From assembly GCA_000467715.1 (NCBI GenBank), contig AJFK01000174.1, forward strand, positions 25,747-89,746: DNA of 64,000 bases. Reading direction: 5' to 3'. A program made the position numbers and the translations under genes. Shown piece by piece: positions 34,014 to 44,201 of the stretch. This DNA is from Hysterium pulicare CBS 123377. Lineage: Eukaryota; Ascomycota; Dothideomycetes; Hysteriales; Hysteriaceae. Each line of letters opens with the position of its first letter. Position 1 is the first letter of the stretch. The notes under the pieces were generated by a model. That model made no database searches. It had not been told where the DNA came from and saw nothing but the letters and a program-made list of their open reading frames with translations.

Positions 34014-37000
34014 ATGTTCTGGCGTTTCGGTGGTTACGCACAGCTGTCTTCCTTGGATAGCATCCTCGATAAACCCGATGTGACTGTGGAAGAGCTTCTC
34101 GATGAGTCGGATCTGATCCAAGAACTGAAACAGCAAAATTCGAAGCTGATAGAATACCTTCGAGATGAGAATGTACTTGAGCGTCTCCTTCGATATGTCA
34201 TTGCTCCGAAGCCAGCACCGTCTCCAGACGAGCATACAGGAGGGGAAGGAGGGAGCAAAAATCGAAGCACATCGCGCGAGGGATTCTTTGGCAAAGTCAC
34301 AGGGAAAGCGCGCTCCGCTTCCATCACAAAATCTGATGCTGGTGAACCAGAAGAGACTAAAGAGGAAAAGCAAAGGATGAAGTATGCCTACGTTGCATGT
34401 GAGATCTTATCGTCCGAGGTTTGGTCTATATCGGAAGCAGTCTTGGAGAACCAGGACAATCTCCGGAATTTTTGGAATTATATTAAGCAGCCTGCCCCCC
34501 TCGACGCCGTACAAGCAGGTTACTTTACGAAGGTCAATGAATCCCTGCTTGACCGGAAGATGGAGGAGATGCTTGCATTTTTCAAGTCCATTGATAACGT
34601 GGTGCCGGACATGCTCCAGCATGTGGACTGTCCCATGATCATGGATCTTCTACTAAAGATCATAAGTTTAGAAAAGAGTGAAGGTGGCCAAGGGATTGTA
34701 GATGTAAGTCTTTCCACTCCTAGTATTTCGTAGGATCATTGATGCTAACCACTACAAACCGAACAGTGGTTGCAATCGCAAAATCTAGTGCCACAGCTAT
34801 TATCATACCTCTCGGCCGAACAGTGTTCCTCTACCCAGACATCTGCTGGCGATTTCCTCAAGGCTATCATTACAATATCTGCAAATGCTACGACACAAGA
34901 TCAATCCGTTATAGGGCCCAATGAGCTCACGAGGCAGCTAGTATCAGAGGAGTGTATCAGATCCTTGATAGCGGACATGCTGAAAGGTGGAAATCCACTC
35001 ACTGTCGGGGTCGGAATTGTAATTGAAGTCATTCGAAAGAATAACTCCGATTACGATCTTGAAAATCAGATAGGACCAGTACCAAAATGTTCGGACCCTA
35101 TATATCTCGGAACATTACTTCGGCAGTTCGCAAAACATATTCCACAGTTCATGGAACTTGTTCACAACCCCAATCATACAACAGTCAATAGCGATGGTAC
35201 GACAACGACGAGGAGGAGAGAGCTCAAGACGGCCTTCGGCGAAAAGATTGAACCTTTGGGATTCGATCGCTTTAAGACTTGCGAACTCATGGCTGAGCTC
35301 TTGCACTGTAGTAATATGGCTTTGTTAAATGAAAGAGGGAGCGAGGCGGAAGTCAAACGAAGAGATACGGAGAGGGAACGTCTAAAGGCCGAGGGGAAAC
35401 TTACCCCGAAAGCCAACAATGATTTCTCTACTAGTGTTGACAGCCACGGATTTCACCATGCCCGAGCACCATCCAGTGAGTCTCCCGAAGAGATAAGGCG
35501 ACTGGAAGTGCAGAACAGCTCGGAAGATGATTTTGAAAAGGTGGCGGCATCTGAAGCCATTCCAGAAGATCCGAAAGAAGAGTACGACGAGAAGGAAGAA
35601 ATTGGAGAGCCCCTTGAGCGTTCACCGAAGATAAGTCCACAAAGCAGAGAATTTGTAGACGAACCACTTTCACCACGGCCTGAGCATGCCCAACCCAAGG
35701 AACCTTCCGACGTTAGTACGACAGCCCTAGGGTCCAATGATGATGCAGAATCACCTACTTCCGCCGGATTATCTGCCAAGGTTGGAGGCCTTGACCTTGA
35801 TAACGATACTGTCATGGCTTCCTCTGATCAGTCCGACTCGAAAGAGGCTAGTAGTAAAGAAGCAGCGCACAACGAGCAACCCACTTCACTATTGACTCAG
35901 CAACTAAATAAAACTTCAGATTCAGACGTCCTGGAGCCGCCAGAAGGTCTATCGCCACATCCAGATGATAAGCCAGCTCCCTTGTTCGCTGGCAAACCTC
36001 GTAGCTCTCAGGCTGCTGGAGAGTCCACATTGGACACGGCTCATTTTACCACCAGTGTCCCCGAGAGCGAAGGATCTGAGGTCACACCAATTGATGACAG
36101 CAATAGCTCGAGATCAATCGTGTTTGGGCCACCAGACGGTCAATATTCCCCTCAATACGAGGTTGACATAGATGGGTCACCAGTCGTTGGCGACCTTCTG
36201 AAGATGATGTTTGTGGAAAACAAAGTTGTTCCGACTATCCTGGTAAGCATGCCCGCGCACTTATACGACGTTATCTCCTGATGGTTGCTCGACTCACACT
36301 TTGATTTTCTGCAGGACTTTTTTTTCAGATTTCCATGGAACAACTTTCTGCATAATGTGGTATACGACGTTGTACAACAAGTTTTTAATGGTCAGATGGA
36401 CCGAGGCTTTAACCGTAGTTTAGCAATCGATCTCTTTGACACAGGACGCATCACGGACAGGATTATCGAAGGCCAGCAGGCAAGCGACAAAGCACAAGCA
36501 GAGACCAACATGCGACTTGGCTACATGGGACACCTGACGCTGATAGCAGAAGAAGTCCTCAAATTTACCGAACGGCACCCAGCCGAGTTACTTTCTCAGT
36601 CTGTGCTGGACAAAGTGATGAGTCAGGCATGGATCGATTACGTCGAACAAACCCTAGCAGAGACAAGAGAAAGAGATAATGCAATTCTTGGCGGCGTACG
36701 GCCTGACATGAGCGTCGGTCCACGTCAAGCTGTGCTCAATGCCGTGAATGCTGCTTCGGGTTTCGGTGGCAATGGGCCCTCGTCCCTTGCCAGCGCAGGC
36801 TTAGCCGGCAATGGATCCATCGGCTTGGATAGCATGGATCTAGCAAACCAAGACAATTCCGGTGGAGGATACAACCTTGGCGGCGCAACTCTCCTGAGCG
36901 GTTTCAATAACTCCAGTGACGAGGAGGACGAGGAGATGGATGAGGGCGAGAACGAACGGGAACGACATACGCCAGTGAGCGATTCGGAACAAGTGGGTGA

Positions 37001-37037
37001 ACTCTCATTTGAAGATGTTGAGATGGAGTATCGATGA
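34014..37037 (+). CDS. SIT4 phosphatase-associated protein (SAPS family)
   Basis: Three exons 34014-34703, 34767-36242 and 36315-37037, all phase 0; 962 aa as modelled. It starts MFWRFGGYAQLSSLDSILDKP, the hallmark SAPS N-terminus, and continues with conserved helical-repeat motifs (LLDESDLIQELKQQN, NPLTVGVGIVIEVIRKNNSDYD, DFFFRFPWNNFLHNVVYDVVQQ). A long acidic, Ser-rich, probably disordered insert occupies about residues 440-680. The tail is acidic (DEEDEEMDEGEN). Homologues bind the PP2A-like phosphatase Sit4/PP6 and control the cell cycle and TOR outputs. A further exon at 37359 may extend it. Confidence 0.9.
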
Positions 37038-37358
37038 TTTCGAATACCTGTGCGTGCGTTGCTTTTCCTCGTTCTCACTTGGGTCTGCTCTTCCATCACA
37101 ACGTCAAAGGCTCTAGCTTTATCATATTATTACCCTTTCGCACTGTGGGCACAATGCGTAGATACACATGACATGGCAGGTGGAGCCCCCGCGGAATGTA
37201 CATCCTATCTCCTATGCTCATTTCTAGAAGTAGATATGACAAACGGCCTACGAAAGAGATGGCATGTCTCAATGTATCTAATTGTGTTTCCTTCAGCACA
37301 CGGTCTCGTTTTGCACACCTTGCAATAATCATAAGCTGACTGTTACGCTCTCATACAG

Positions 37359-37730
37359 CCCACCAAAGCCTCCTCATCCTCCCTCCCAAGCCTCCAGATA
37401 CCTCCTCCTCTGCAAATACCACCCTCTCGCGCTCGGCGCCAATTCGCGGCAAGGCTAGCTCAACGAAAAGCTATGATGGAGGCCACAAACAAAGAACAAG
37501 ACCTGGAAGAAGACGATGGCGAAGAGGGAGATGAACAGCACAAGAAAGATGAAGGGATAATGCTGAAAGCCAAGACAAGGGAGAGGGATCGTGGACCGGA
37601 CATCAAGGGTCAGGAAAGATTTTCGAACCTCTTTGGTGGTTTGGAGGATAGTAGCAGCGAGGAGGAGGATGATCAGTTGAGAGAGGGAGACGTGCCGAAT
37701 GAGGCGGGTGTGAGCAAGGTGACTTTGTGA
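37359..37730 (+). CDS. possible last exon of the SAPS gene, or a small acidic protein
   Basis: An open frame follows a good acceptor (ATACAG at 37353-37358, branch-like GCTGAC at 37335). It reads PTKASSSSLPSLQIPPPLQ, then a basic helix SRARRQFAARLAQRKAMMEA and an acidic tail ending SKVTL at the TGA 37728-37730. The composition fits the end of the SAPS protein, and I recall similar RARRQ-AARLA segments near the C-terminus of fungal SAPS proteins. The upstream model, however, stops at 37035 and no strong donor was found before that stop. As an independent gene its first ATG is 37473 (85 codons). Confidence 0.4.
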   Translation, partial: PTKASSSSLPSLQIPPPLQIPPSRARRQFAARLAQRKAMMEATNKEQDLEEDDGEEGDEQHKKDEGIMLKAKTRERDRGPDIKGQERFSNLFGGLEDSSSEEEDDQLREGDVPNEAGVSKVTL

Positions 37731-38063
37731 TGCATGCAATCATGTTCAATGGCAAATACCCAGGTCTGGATAGCGGCTTGATGCTCTTAAGGCGTTGCTA
37801 TGATGCCCTTCATTTATGGGACCGGATGCACATGAAATAGAAATGGACGGACATTTGAGTCCGGGCAAAGGTAATTGTTCTTGTATACTAGGTAGAATAG
37901 CAATGTCTTTCATATCTTGCGGCCATGCATGGTGGAATACTCTATGTAGATTGAAGGGGGCATGAGGGAGCCCTTTTGGGTTGGTCAGTCACATGCTCTC
38001 GCGAGAGCGCCTCTCTTGCTTGAACACCACCAACACCAACGCCGTTGGTCTTCTATATGCAAA
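37731..38063. other. short intergenic region before dynactin p27
   Basis: About 330 nt; 3' UTR of the upstream frame and promoter of the next gene. Nothing else seen. Confidence 0.5.
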
Positions 38064-38835
38064 ATGTCTTCCGAAGCCCCCAATCCAGTCCTTAGACGCC
38101 AATCCTCGTCCACCGCAGCCGCAAGCGCTCCTTCAAGGTCTTCCACGATCGCTAAACGGACCTCGACCGCCCTTCCTAAACCCGCTTCGCTGGTCATCGA
38201 CCCGTCAGCTATCATAGCGCAACACGCGTCATTGACAGGCTCTCAACCCATCACGGTTGGCCCATCAGTTGTTTTGCATCCGCATTCAAAGATAAGCAGC
38301 GTGCATGCGCCGGTAGTCCTTGGTGAGGGCGTCGTTGTGTTTGAGAAAGCGAATGTGGGCGTGCAACAACAGGCGAGCGGCACCGTTCTGGGGGCAAGAG
38401 GAGGAGGTGTGCTGTTGGGAAAGAATTCAGTAGTAGAGACGGGTGCTATCGTTGAGGCTGCAGAGGTCGGGGAGGGAACTGTAATAGAAGGGGGTGCGAG
38501 GGTGGGCGTTTTAGCTGTGATTGGGAAGGTAGTTCACTTCCTTTCTCTATTGCTTAGCATTCATATATGCTATTGCATTGACATCGAAAATTTACAACCA
38601 AACCAAGCTGATTATATTCTGGGGCATCCAGTTTTGCACTATCACAGCGTCTACTATCATCCCACCACATGCGAATGTCCCAGACTTCACTGTCACCTAC
38701 GCCGGCTTCGAGCGCCGAGTCGATTCTACAATGAAATCAAGGGCGGATCTCCAGCAGAATAAAATTCTGATGCATACAAAGCAGATTGAGATTTTTCGAA
38801 AGCTGATACCGAACAATGTGGCGAAATGGCAATAG
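38064..38835 (+). CDS. dynactin p27 subunit (DCTN6-like)
   Basis: Two exons (38064-38528, 38632-38835), phase 0, 222 aa; family members are about 190-210 aa. After a Ser/Ala-rich N-terminus the sequence has left-handed beta-helix hexapeptide-like repeats (SLVIDPSAIIAQHASL, PITVGPSVVLHPHSKI, GVVVFEKANVGV, NSVVETGAIVEAAEVGEGTVIEGG), then the conserved end PPHANVPDFTVTYAG and a C-terminal helix IFRKLIPNNVAKW that matches the end of p27. p27 caps the pointed end of the dynactin complex together with p25, p62 and Arp11 and helps link dynein to membranes. Reading through the donor at 38529 would give unrelated hydrophobic sequence. Confidence 0.88.
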
Positions 38836-39832
38836 CTGGCCTGGTACAATTTGAGAAAGACAGCAATGATAGGGACCATTGCCAGGTTGGGTCTATTTTG
38901 TATGAGCCATGGTGGTGACTTATTTGAGATGGTCTGCCAAGGTTCTCATTCCTGGAGCATACAATGCAATCCAGGTTGAGTTGAGTATCCTGGTTTTCAA
39001 GGAGTCGACTTTCATGGGAAGTCAAACGCACCGCAGGAATGCGAGGATACTCACCCGAAAGCAGCCATAGTTTGCGATCTTTCCAAGTCATGTCCGTCTA
39101 GTGCTTTAGGCGATCCATCACAGCCGGTGATATTCTTCGTGGATTTAGCAGATGTGCACTGCTAGCTCTATTACGGAACTCCTGGGGTACTAGGTTACTT
39201 GAGACTCACGACACGGCTAAAAGGCGCAATCCTACGGTTAGGGCTCCTTTTTTTCCAATATTATGTGCTCGGACCCTATAGACAGTGCACGCAGTGTGCT
39301 TCAGGGCCTGCGATGCTTACCGGAACATTCCTTTTTGTCGAATGTCCAGTAATATCATTTCTTTATCCTTCGGACTCTTTGTGGGAAGACCCTCAACGGT
39401 TCCGTGTGTGCAGAATTACGGAGAGGATCCATATGTTGGTGCTACGTCTGCATCCCAACCTGGATCTTGGCGTATGGATTACCGCAAGGAGTAATGACCA
39501 TGATCATCGCGAACGGCTGACCGGATCAACAACACTGCCTTATCAAGTTCAAATCAGGCCCCTGAACGACGAGAAAGCAAATTACTTCTTTCCGGAAACA
39601 AAAACGGTTTTAGGTAGCAGAGCTGATTCTCGGTCGAGTAATGCAGTGGCATGATCGAATTATCTTTTCCGTCACCATTAGGTGTGTCTTCAACGCTCAG
39701 TAAGAGTTTTAAAGGTTGTTAAGCTGTCATGCGACATGGGTTTTCATTTTCAAGGAGGGCTCTCTTATCTCTACTTTCTGTAATCCTCTCTCACTATTGG
39801 AACTTGCATAGTCGTCCGTGAAGACATCCACA
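38836..39832. other. intergenic, no gene recognised
   Basis: About 1 kb. Overlapping frames at 39199-39654 and 39285-39494 on the plus strand have no supported family. Should hold the promoter of the cupin gene. Confidence 0.5.
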
Positions 39833-41030
39833 ATGCCATTCACCCCCCTGACTATCACTGCGGGTCAAAACCCACTCATCCAGTGCGTCCCTTCCTCTCA
39901 ACCTCGTGTACCCCACTACCCCTATACGCCAACAAGCTCACTTTCCCCTCTGTGTCATCGCCAAGTCCTAGCTATGTCACTTATGGAATATGGGAGTATG
40001 CCCTGATTGACGCATGCTTGTCAGATTCAACGGCCTGATCACAACTTATTTCCTAAACCCTGCACCAGGCACCGCCTTCCAGCTCAAGCAAATCTACCGC
40101 GCAAGATCCGCCTCACGGACAAAAGAAGACCCCGAAGTGCGAAATGCATACCGAGGCCCACCGCTCCACTTCCACGCACATCAGACGGAGCGATTCCTTG
40201 TCGTAAGCGGACGCATGGGAATCGAAGTGAATGGCAAGTCTCGCATTGTGACGCCTGCTGACGGCGTTGTGCTTTGTCATGCTGGAAACATCCATCGGTT
40301 CTGGGTTGATGTTGATGATGGGGGCGAAAAAGAGGATCTTGTGTTGTTGCTGAATGCGACTGATAGCGGAAAGGATTTTGTGCTGGATAGAGTTTTCTTT
40401 GAAAATTGGTATGGGATGAGATATGATAGTTTGACGTATGGGAAGGGAATTGATCTTATTCAGATGCTTTGCGTAAGTCGAGTCTCTCCTCTCCATCCGT
40501 CGAAATCTAGAACCCCTTCAACAGCAGCTAGAATCGTCTGAAACACTAGAAGCCCCCTTTCTCACTGTAAACAATAGACCTTCGATGCAGGCGACCACTA
40601 CATCCCCTTCCCCGAAACTCTCCCCTCCTTCATCCCAACCCCTCTCTCCGTCACAATCCGCACCTTCCTCGGCTACTGGCTCACCGTCATCATCGGTCGC
40701 TACATCGGCGGTTTCCTAGGCTATCGCCCCTTTTTCCGCGAGTACACTACGGATTGGGAGTTCGCGCTGGCCAAAATGGGACATACGTGGGTGCATCGAC
40801 GCCAGAATGAGACTAGTTATCAGCAGGCGAAGGGGTGGGAGGAGTTGGGGAGGATGGAGGTTTGGAGTGATGAGGGTGCGGCGGGGATGGGGGTTAAGGG
40901 GATAGTCATGGAGGAGAATGGGTTGAGTAATGGGGTTGGTGCGGAGAAAGTAGTTGATGGGGTTGAGGGGAAGGGGGTTGATGCTTTTGAGGTGAAGAGG
41001 GTCAATGGGCTTGGTGTGAAAAGTGAGTGA
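39833..41030 (+). CDS. cupin-domain protein
   Basis: Three exons 39833-39882, 40025-40472 and 40578-41030 give 316 aa (starts MPFTPLTITAGQNPLIQFNG). A cupin motif 1 is visible at about residues 55-75 (HFHAHQTERFLVVSG: two His and a Glu that could bind metal) and motif 2 at about 95-105 (HAGNIHRFW). The third exon has a hydrophobic, possibly membrane-associated segment (LSVTIRTFLGYWLTVIIG) followed by YRPFFREYTTDWEFALAKMG and a low-complexity Gly/Val/Glu tail. Single-cupin proteins of this kind may be dioxygenases, isomerases or sugar-binding proteins; the reaction cannot be read from the sequence. It lies tail to tail with the Zn2Cys6 gene and within 6 kb of the PKS, so cluster membership is possible but unproven. 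Confidence 0.78.
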
Positions 41031-41873
41031 GTGAACGGGAGTACTAAAGTGTTAGATATGATCTTTAAGATTGAAACTATTAGTACACCAGGATGAGAAT
41101 ATAGATATGAGATTCGTCAGCGCTGCTTAACTCCTTCAAAGCCGTATCGTGTGCTTTGCACATAAAGTCTTATCTCTTTTCTAGCAGTCTAGAACTTGTT
41201 GTGAAAGAAAAATATCTATATTTATATAATAAATTATAAATTTAAGCTTTTTTCTATTCTATCTTAACCTCTATAGGCTCTATAAAGCACAGTTTATATC
41301 TGCTTTATGCAACATATTTCTCTAAAACTCATCCACTAAGCTCAAACCATCTATATAAGCTGGTTAGAATGGAGAATTGAAGAGGGGTAATGGTATTAGT
41401 GTTGATAACCTGGTTTATACAGAAGAGGGAAGAGAGCGATGGCAGGGCGGTCTTTAGGAGATGCATTTTCCTCTACCCAAAGTTTCTAATATTAGGCCAT
41501 AATAGATTAGAGAAGGGAATGGGATGTGAAGGTAATGGTGTGGTTGATAAGTGGGTAAATATATGTAACAGTCTAACAAAGGAATCTCCAGTAATATTAG
41601 GACATAAGAGGTGCTAGATAAAGAGCTTCAATTAAAATCTGTGAAAGACACGATAGGACTGAAGACTTGCTATCTAGATGACGTTTGGCCTCTGCGATGT
41701 GCGATAAAGCAAGGACATTTTTGTTCGGGAAATTTCTTTTGGCCGATATTGCGGTTTAGATGGCACCAGGAAAAGGAAACTTAAGTTGTAAGCTTCGAAT
41801 GATTCTATAAGGATGAGGAAGGGGTTTAGTATCTATTCTTCGATTTTATGAGTAACTCAGAAAATTTCTAACC
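41031..41873. other. convergent intergenic region with an AT-rich block
   Basis: About 840 nt between the cupin gene and the regulator. The part at about 41190-41360 is strongly AT-rich and TpA-rich (for example TTATATAATAAATTATAAAT), unlike the surrounding coding DNA. It may be decayed, RIP-affected sequence. No gene seen. Confidence 0.55.
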
Positions 41874-44201
41874 CTATTCTTCTAAGCCAGGCGGTTCAAG
41901 AAATTGAAATGTATCAAGTGGAAACCCATCCGTCGGGCTGATTAGGAAATCCTCAAGTCCAGTCCGGTAGCCCTGCCAAGTTTTATAGTCGAGCGTATCT
42001 ACCCAAGAACATAAGCTGTTGTCCGGAAAGGGTATCGTTGTGTCCCAGCCGAGCTCTAGAGCATCGGCGATTACGTCCCCGGACGATGACATCGTATCAT
42101 TATCAGTCAAGAATGGATCGGAAATGGCAGGCGATTGCTGCGTCGATATTGTGGATACGGTCATGATGCTTCCGTTCCTCTGTCTTGCGCCTGCTTCCAG
42201 TTTTCCCAAGATCTGATCGAGTCTTGATTTCAAAGAGAGGGTGATTTCTTGCGCCCTTTTGGCTAGAGAGCTGGTTGTGGCGAAGGCCTCAAAGACCGAA
42301 AGTGCTCTGCTAATAGACAGCCTGGCTCCGGGTGCCCGCGTACATAATGGGTTTGCAAGTACAAAAGCAAACATGGTTACGGTGGCGTTCCAAAGCGGTT
42401 GTAAGATCTCAGGCCAGCCATAGAGAGCATCCGACATGGAGCATACTCCATGAACAATGATCGTCATAACTATAGCATGCTGGAGAGAGCTTCTGGCGTG
42501 CTGATCAGTCTGTGGTTGCTGGATATGACTAAGATCGAGGGCTCGTGGAAAGCAGATGTACGGTCGCTGGAGCATTATATACGTGTTATGGTAGTGGACC
42601 TCGAGCAATACTCGCTGGCGATGTAGCCATGCCGGCAGTCCCGGTTCGAGGACCACGGGTGATTCGGCGATAGAGAAGGGATTCACATTTGAGTCTCTCC
42701 TAGAGTTGAGGAGGTCGAGCGGGATGTCCATACGCCACTTTTCCAGATAAACCAGTGCAGAAGCAAGCATGCTCGCGCGCTGCTCGAGAGTTGTGATGTT
42801 GCTGGCGGGCTCGTATATGTCAGTGGTGGAGATCAGTCGATCAATATCGGCTCGTACTATTGCGAGCTTGACGGCATGTGTGAAGTAAGCCGACACGCTT
42901 AATCCTCGCCATGAAGTGTTACTGCTCCCGCTATTGTCGCTGTCGGGCAAATTGCAGGTAATGACAGATGGCTGCACGGCAACAGGCCTCCCAAGCTGGT
43001 TGGAACATCTTATATCGAGCATGAACAGCAGCCACCACAGCCTTTTGCGTAAATTCTTCTCGCCAAGAGCGATATGTTCGGGAGGTTCTCGGTGAAGATT
43101 CGCCCCATGTGCATTCCTAATCGCGATACCAAGCATGTTGTAGGCATCCCTAAAATGGCTGGCGTTCATGAGATATAGGATGGCGAGGACATGGCACTGC
43201 ATGGCTTCTAGCGAATACTCCATGTCGGAGGCTGCGTATAAGGCATCGCGACAACTACGGAAGTACTCAAACCCCGCCCAACTGACATCGCCCTTATGTT
43301 GCGGTTCGACATCCCGTAAGCTAAGAATCCGAGATGCTAGATCCGCGCCATAGCCATACTGCATCCCCAGCGCTGTCATGCAGTCGACCAAGGCGCCAGT
43401 CAGGGGTCGTTCCCTTGAACCAGCGGAAGATTGCTCCACAGAAGCGGCATGATGCCAGAGAGATTCGTGAAGCCTTCCAAAATCGCATTCGTTGGGTATT
43501 TGTAAGAGCGGATGGTAGGCCTCCCAGAACAGCTGAAGGAAATATGCCTGCTGGTCTGCCGAGAGATGCCTCTTGTTTGCAAGTGAGGTTTGTGGTGCTG
43601 TGGGATGCGGCAAAGTCGGAAAGGGACCGAGGCCGCAGTCGGGAGACGAGCCGGAGTCTGCTGGGCTGCCACGGCTAGTTCCAGAACTTGCTTGTTGGTC
43701 GGTCGATTGCTGGCCGGCAAAGAACGCATCGATTTTGGCATAGAAGAACGTCGGGCGGTCGAGACCATAGTACTCTTCGAGGCCAAAGGTGGCACTTGCG
43801 ACGGAACCGTGACTGAGCGGCAAGGTATTACTGCTGATACTGCTCGGTGTTGCTGTTGTTGTCGTTGTCGTCAACGTCGGCTTCGTCACGTCGACAAAGA
43901 GGCTGCTATCGTTTCGGGGTTTTGAAGCGGGAGACGATGCGCTACTCTCAGGTCGGGATACCGACTTCGATTTTGCCTTTTGGCGGACCGAGCCGTTGGA
44001 TGATGTAACGCATCGCGCCTTGTTCGCTATACACTGCGCACAGGGTTTCTCTCCGCATTTGACTCGGAAGAGCCGGCATCTGTCGCACGCCGTGTTCACC
44101 TTGGGGCGCTTCCTAGGAGCAGTCTCTGCATCGCGAGTTGAAGCCTCGCGGTCGGGGCGAGACCTCGTATTTCCGTCGACAACATTGAATGTGTGGAACA
44201 T
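41874..44201 (-). CDS. Zn2Cys6 fungal-specific transcription factor
   Basis: Single exon, 775 aa, ATG at 44201. The zinc cluster is at residues 39-64: C39-x2-C42-x6-C49-x4-C54-x2-C57-x6-C64 (ACDRCRLFRVKC...PCAQC). The C49-C54 gap of four residues is one shorter than the usual minimum. A basic/Ser linker and poly-Thr stretch follow, then a fungal_trans middle homology region at about residues 225-500 (YHPLLQIPNECDFGRLHE, RKRLWWLLFMLDIRCSNQLGRPVAV). The acidic C-terminus could be an activation domain. It is divergent from the NR-PKS across 2.3 kb, so it is the natural candidate for the pathway regulator. A TACCTAGGTA palindrome sits 83 nt upstream of its ATG. Confidence 0.9.
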   Translation of the reverse strand: MFHTFNVVDGNTRSRPDREASTRDAETAPRKRPKVNTACDRCRLFRVKCGEKPCAQCIANKARCVTSSNGSVRQKAKSKSVSRPESSASSPASKPRNDSSLFVDVTKPTLTTTTTTATPSSISSNTLPLSHGSVASATFGLEEYYGLDRPTFFYAKIDAFFAGQQSTDQQASSGTSRGSPADSGSSPDCGLGPFPTLPHPTAPQTSLANKRHLSADQQAYFLQLFWEAYHPLLQIPNECDFGRLHESLWHHAASVEQSSAGSRERPLTGALVDCMTALGMQYGYGADLASRILSLRDVEPQHKGDVSWAGFEYFRSCRDALYAASDMEYSLEAMQCHVLAILYLMNASHFRDAYNMLGIAIRNAHGANLHREPPEHIALGEKNLRKRLWWLLFMLDIRCSNQLGRPVAVQPSVITCNLPDSDNSGSSNTSWRGLSVSAYFTHAVKLAIVRADIDRLISTTDIYEPASNITTLEQRASMLASALVYLEKWRMDIPLDLLNSRRDSNVNPFSIAESPVVLEPGLPAWLHRQRVLLEVHYHNTYIMLQRPYICFPRALDLSHIQQPQTDQHARSSLQHAIVMTIIVHGVCSMSDALYGWPEILQPLWNATVTMFAFVLANPLCTRAPGARLSISRALSVFEAFATTSSLAKRAQEITLSLKSRLDQILGKLEAGARQRNGSIMTVSTISTQQSPAISDPFLTDNDTMSSSGDVIADALELGWDTTIPFPDNSLCSWVDTLDYKTWQGYRTGLEDFLISPTDGFPLDTFQFLEPPGLEE

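Noticed and set aside
39285-39494. Frame with QNYGEDPYV, reminiscent of a GH3 glycosidase loop
   Set aside because: Only a handful of residues match; no catalytic motif or neighbouring exon supports a glycosidase.
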